NCBI GenBank assembly: GCA_024641465.1
Contig: JAHEDB010000060.1
Span: forward strand, 1 to 9,364
Origin: Chromatiales bacterium
Lineage (GTDB): Bacteria > Pseudomonadota > Gammaproteobacteria > UBA6429 > Thiohalophilaceae
Length of the DNA: 9,364 nt
Reading direction: 5' to 3'
The notes beneath the pieces were generated by a model. That model was not told where the DNA came from and did not search any database. It worked only from the letters and a program-made list of their open reading frames with translations. The translations under genes were made by a program, and so were the position numbers. Numbering within the stretch: position 1 is the first letter of the stretch; the number at the start of each line of letters is the position of its first letter. Positions 5,186-9,364 of the stretch are shown in pieces.

Positions 5186-6001
5186 CTATTTTCTAATCGC
5201 CAGCACGCCATCACCGTGTAACTCCGCACCAAATCCCGCCATGCGCAGACGCTTGGCCACCTCGTTAGGGACATCACGCCCACTGGTAAGCTTGTTGGGG
5301 GTACCGGTGTAATGAAACAGACGACCCTTGCGCCGGATCACTCTGGCGAGCTGATCGTAAAACACCTGCGAGTAGAGTTCACCGGCGATACCGAAGCGCG
5401 GCGGGTCGTGCAAAATGGCATCAACCGAGTTATCGGCCACGGACGTGATTTGCTCGGCGATGTCACCCAGGGTCAGACTCAATACCTCGCCCGGACTGGG
5501 TGACCAGGGGTTAATCTCGCGCAACCAGCACACATCCGGATTTTTTTCGTAAGACAACACCTGTCGGGCCTGACCCTGTACACACCAGGCGGCAAAATAA
5601 CCGAGGCCGCCACAGGTATCGAGGATCACCTTGCCGCGCGGCTGGATCAGTTCGACCTTGGCCTGAGCATCGGTGTAGGGGGAGATGCGCGCCGTGGGGA
5701 GCATCTTGATGCCATCGATCTCAAAGGTCGGCGGGCCCCACTCCGTCGGCACCAGTTTGATGAGCGACTGGCGAAAACGCGACACCGGCAAAAAGACGCC
5801 GTCATCCCAGTAGTAAATGGTGCGCTCTTTACAGACCTCAAGATAAGGGAAGGTCTGCCCTTGCCAGACCCAGCCGCTATCATTCACCGTCACGCTCGTG
5901 GTCGAACGCCCCAGGTCGAGGGAGCACTCGAGCACGGGCACACCGGCCTGCTTTGCGGCGATGAATCGGTCGTGTTCATTACGGGTTAGCAATGGGCCCA
6001 T
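5186..6001 (-). CDS. COG2521-like SAM-dependent methyltransferase
   Basis: 271 residues. The N-terminal 110 residues form a separate domain of beta-rich type (LECSLDLGRSTTSVTVNDSG, WVWQGQTFPYLE, YYWDDG). The Rossmann methyltransferase follows: motif I VILDTCGGLGYFA at residues 125-137, a motif II-like LSYEKNPDV near 149-157, an acidic LTLGDIAEQI near 176-185, and motif IV ILHDPPRFG at 196-204, where DPPR resembles the (D/N)PP(Y/F) site of amino- and RNA/DNA methyltransferases. The later part has GRLFHYTGTPNKL, reminiscent of the COG2521 family that is best known from archaea. Substrate unknown; nucleic acid is a reasonable inference from DPP. ATG 6001 has AGGGA five bases upstream. It is divergent from the helicase gene. 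The family assignment is by eye and moderately sure; the methyltransferase fold itself is sure. Confidence 0.8.
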   Translation of the reverse strand: MGPLLTRNEHDRFIAAKQAGVPVLECSLDLGRSTTSVTVNDSGWVWQGQTFPYLEVCKERTIYYWDDGVFLPVSRFRQSLIKLVPTEWGPPTFEIDGIKMLPTARISPYTDAQAKVELIQPRGKVILDTCGGLGYFAAWCVQGQARQVLSYEKNPDVCWLREINPWSPSPGEVLSLTLGDIAEQITSVADNSVDAILHDPPRFGIAGELYSQVFYDQLARVIRRKGRLFHYTGTPNKLTSGRDVPNEVAKRLRMAGFGAELHGDGVLAIRK

Positions 6002-6120
6002 GACAGTCCCTGTGAGAAGTAAACACCAGCCTTGCTAAACAAATCGGGTACTAACTGCATCGGCTGCACATCGCCTTATTCTATATATAGTAGGACGGTT
6101 ACGATACCTAATCACCACAT

Positions 6121-6134
6121 CCGGGTCAGCCCGG
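6121..6134. repeat. Short GC hairpin in the divergent spacer
   Basis: CCGGG (6121-6125), loop TCAG, CCCGG (6130-6134). It lies between the methyltransferase and helicase genes, about 80 bases before the leader ORF. A separate 10-bp palindrome CTATATATAG is at 6081-6090 and may mark promoter DNA in either direction. No role can be assigned. Confidence 0.3.
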
Positions 6135-6203
6135 GCCGAGGATGTAACAAACAACACAAGTAGATCGCAGAAACCGATTTGACCCTGTCGCGCCTCGGCC
6201 CAT

Positions 6204-6208
6204 AGGAG
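6204..6208 (+). promoter_or_regulatory. Strong Shine-Dalgarno of the leader ORF
   Basis: AGGAG at 6204-6208 is followed by six bases (TAGACT) and ATG 6215. It is the best ribosome binding site in the vicinity and does not serve the helicase ATG (6261) directly. Confidence 0.55.
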
Positions 6209-6214
6209 TAGACT

Positions 6215-6250
6215 ATGCGCCCCATTTGCTGGCATACACGCCCCCGATAA
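6215..6250 (+). CDS. Putative 11-residue leader ORF upstream of the helicase
   Basis: ATG 6215 to TAA 6248-6250 encodes MRPICWHTRPR. It has an ideal Shine-Dalgarno and its stop overlaps a second ATG (TAATG, 6248-6252) that opens a five-codon frame (MSISW) ending at 6267, across the helicase start at 6261. The frame is different from that of the helicase, so it is not a missed N-terminus. Such overlaps are typical of translational coupling. Being so short it could be chance; there is no comparative evidence here. Confidence 0.35.
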   Translation: MRPICWHTRPR

Positions 6251-6260
6251 TGAGTATTTC

Positions 6261-9364
<3,104 letters not shown>

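Overview
The window looks like ordinary chromosomal DNA of a gammaproteobacterium. The support is indirect: a DUF3301-type and a DUF3579-type protein (families typical of gamma- and betaproteobacteria), moderate-to-high GC genes separated by AT-richer spacers, and Shine-Dalgarno sites of AGGA/GAGG type. No genus can be named from this. I see no rRNA, tRNA, CRISPR array, insertion sequence or phage gene.

Layout, left to right. Positions 1-1367 (minus strand) hold a two-gene unit. The first gene (741-1367) encodes a short soluble protein with a degenerate chemoreceptor-tip motif. Twenty-two bases downstream is a metallo-beta-lactamase-fold di-iron protein resembling the oxygen-binding ODP/flavodiiron group, cut by the window edge. 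This pair is the most interesting item: it resembles the known ODP-chemoreceptor pairing, but the receptor-like partner is very reduced and asymmetric. Positions 1464-1769 are a spacer. A DUF3579 gene (1770-2084, plus) is followed by a large imperfect stem-loop (2100-2149) lying between convergent genes. Then come three separately spaced minus-strand genes: a SET-domain methyltransferase (2231-2722, GTG start chosen from its ribosome binding site), a class I SAM methyltransferase (2941-3558) and a cytoplasmic DsbA-family thiol oxidoreductase (3746-4381).

A divergent promoter region (4382-4559) has a perfect TATAAT overlapping a palindrome, and leads to a small membrane-anchored DUF3301 protein (4560-4886, plus). 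An AT-rich spacer (4887-5185) contains a 19-bp inverted repeat and an unassigned open frame. A second, different methyltransferase (5186-6001, minus) resembles the COG2521 group, best known from archaea. It is divergent from a large SWIM-zinc-finger SNF2 helicase (6261 to beyond 9364, plus), which is preceded by a tiny leader ORF with the best Shine-Dalgarno of the region.

The genes do not form one operon. A loose theme is redox/oxygen sensing (ODP, chemoreceptor-like protein, DsbA-like protein) and macromolecule methylation (three unrelated methyltransferases), but a shared pathway is not demonstrated. All functional calls come from reading motifs by eye; no database search was run.
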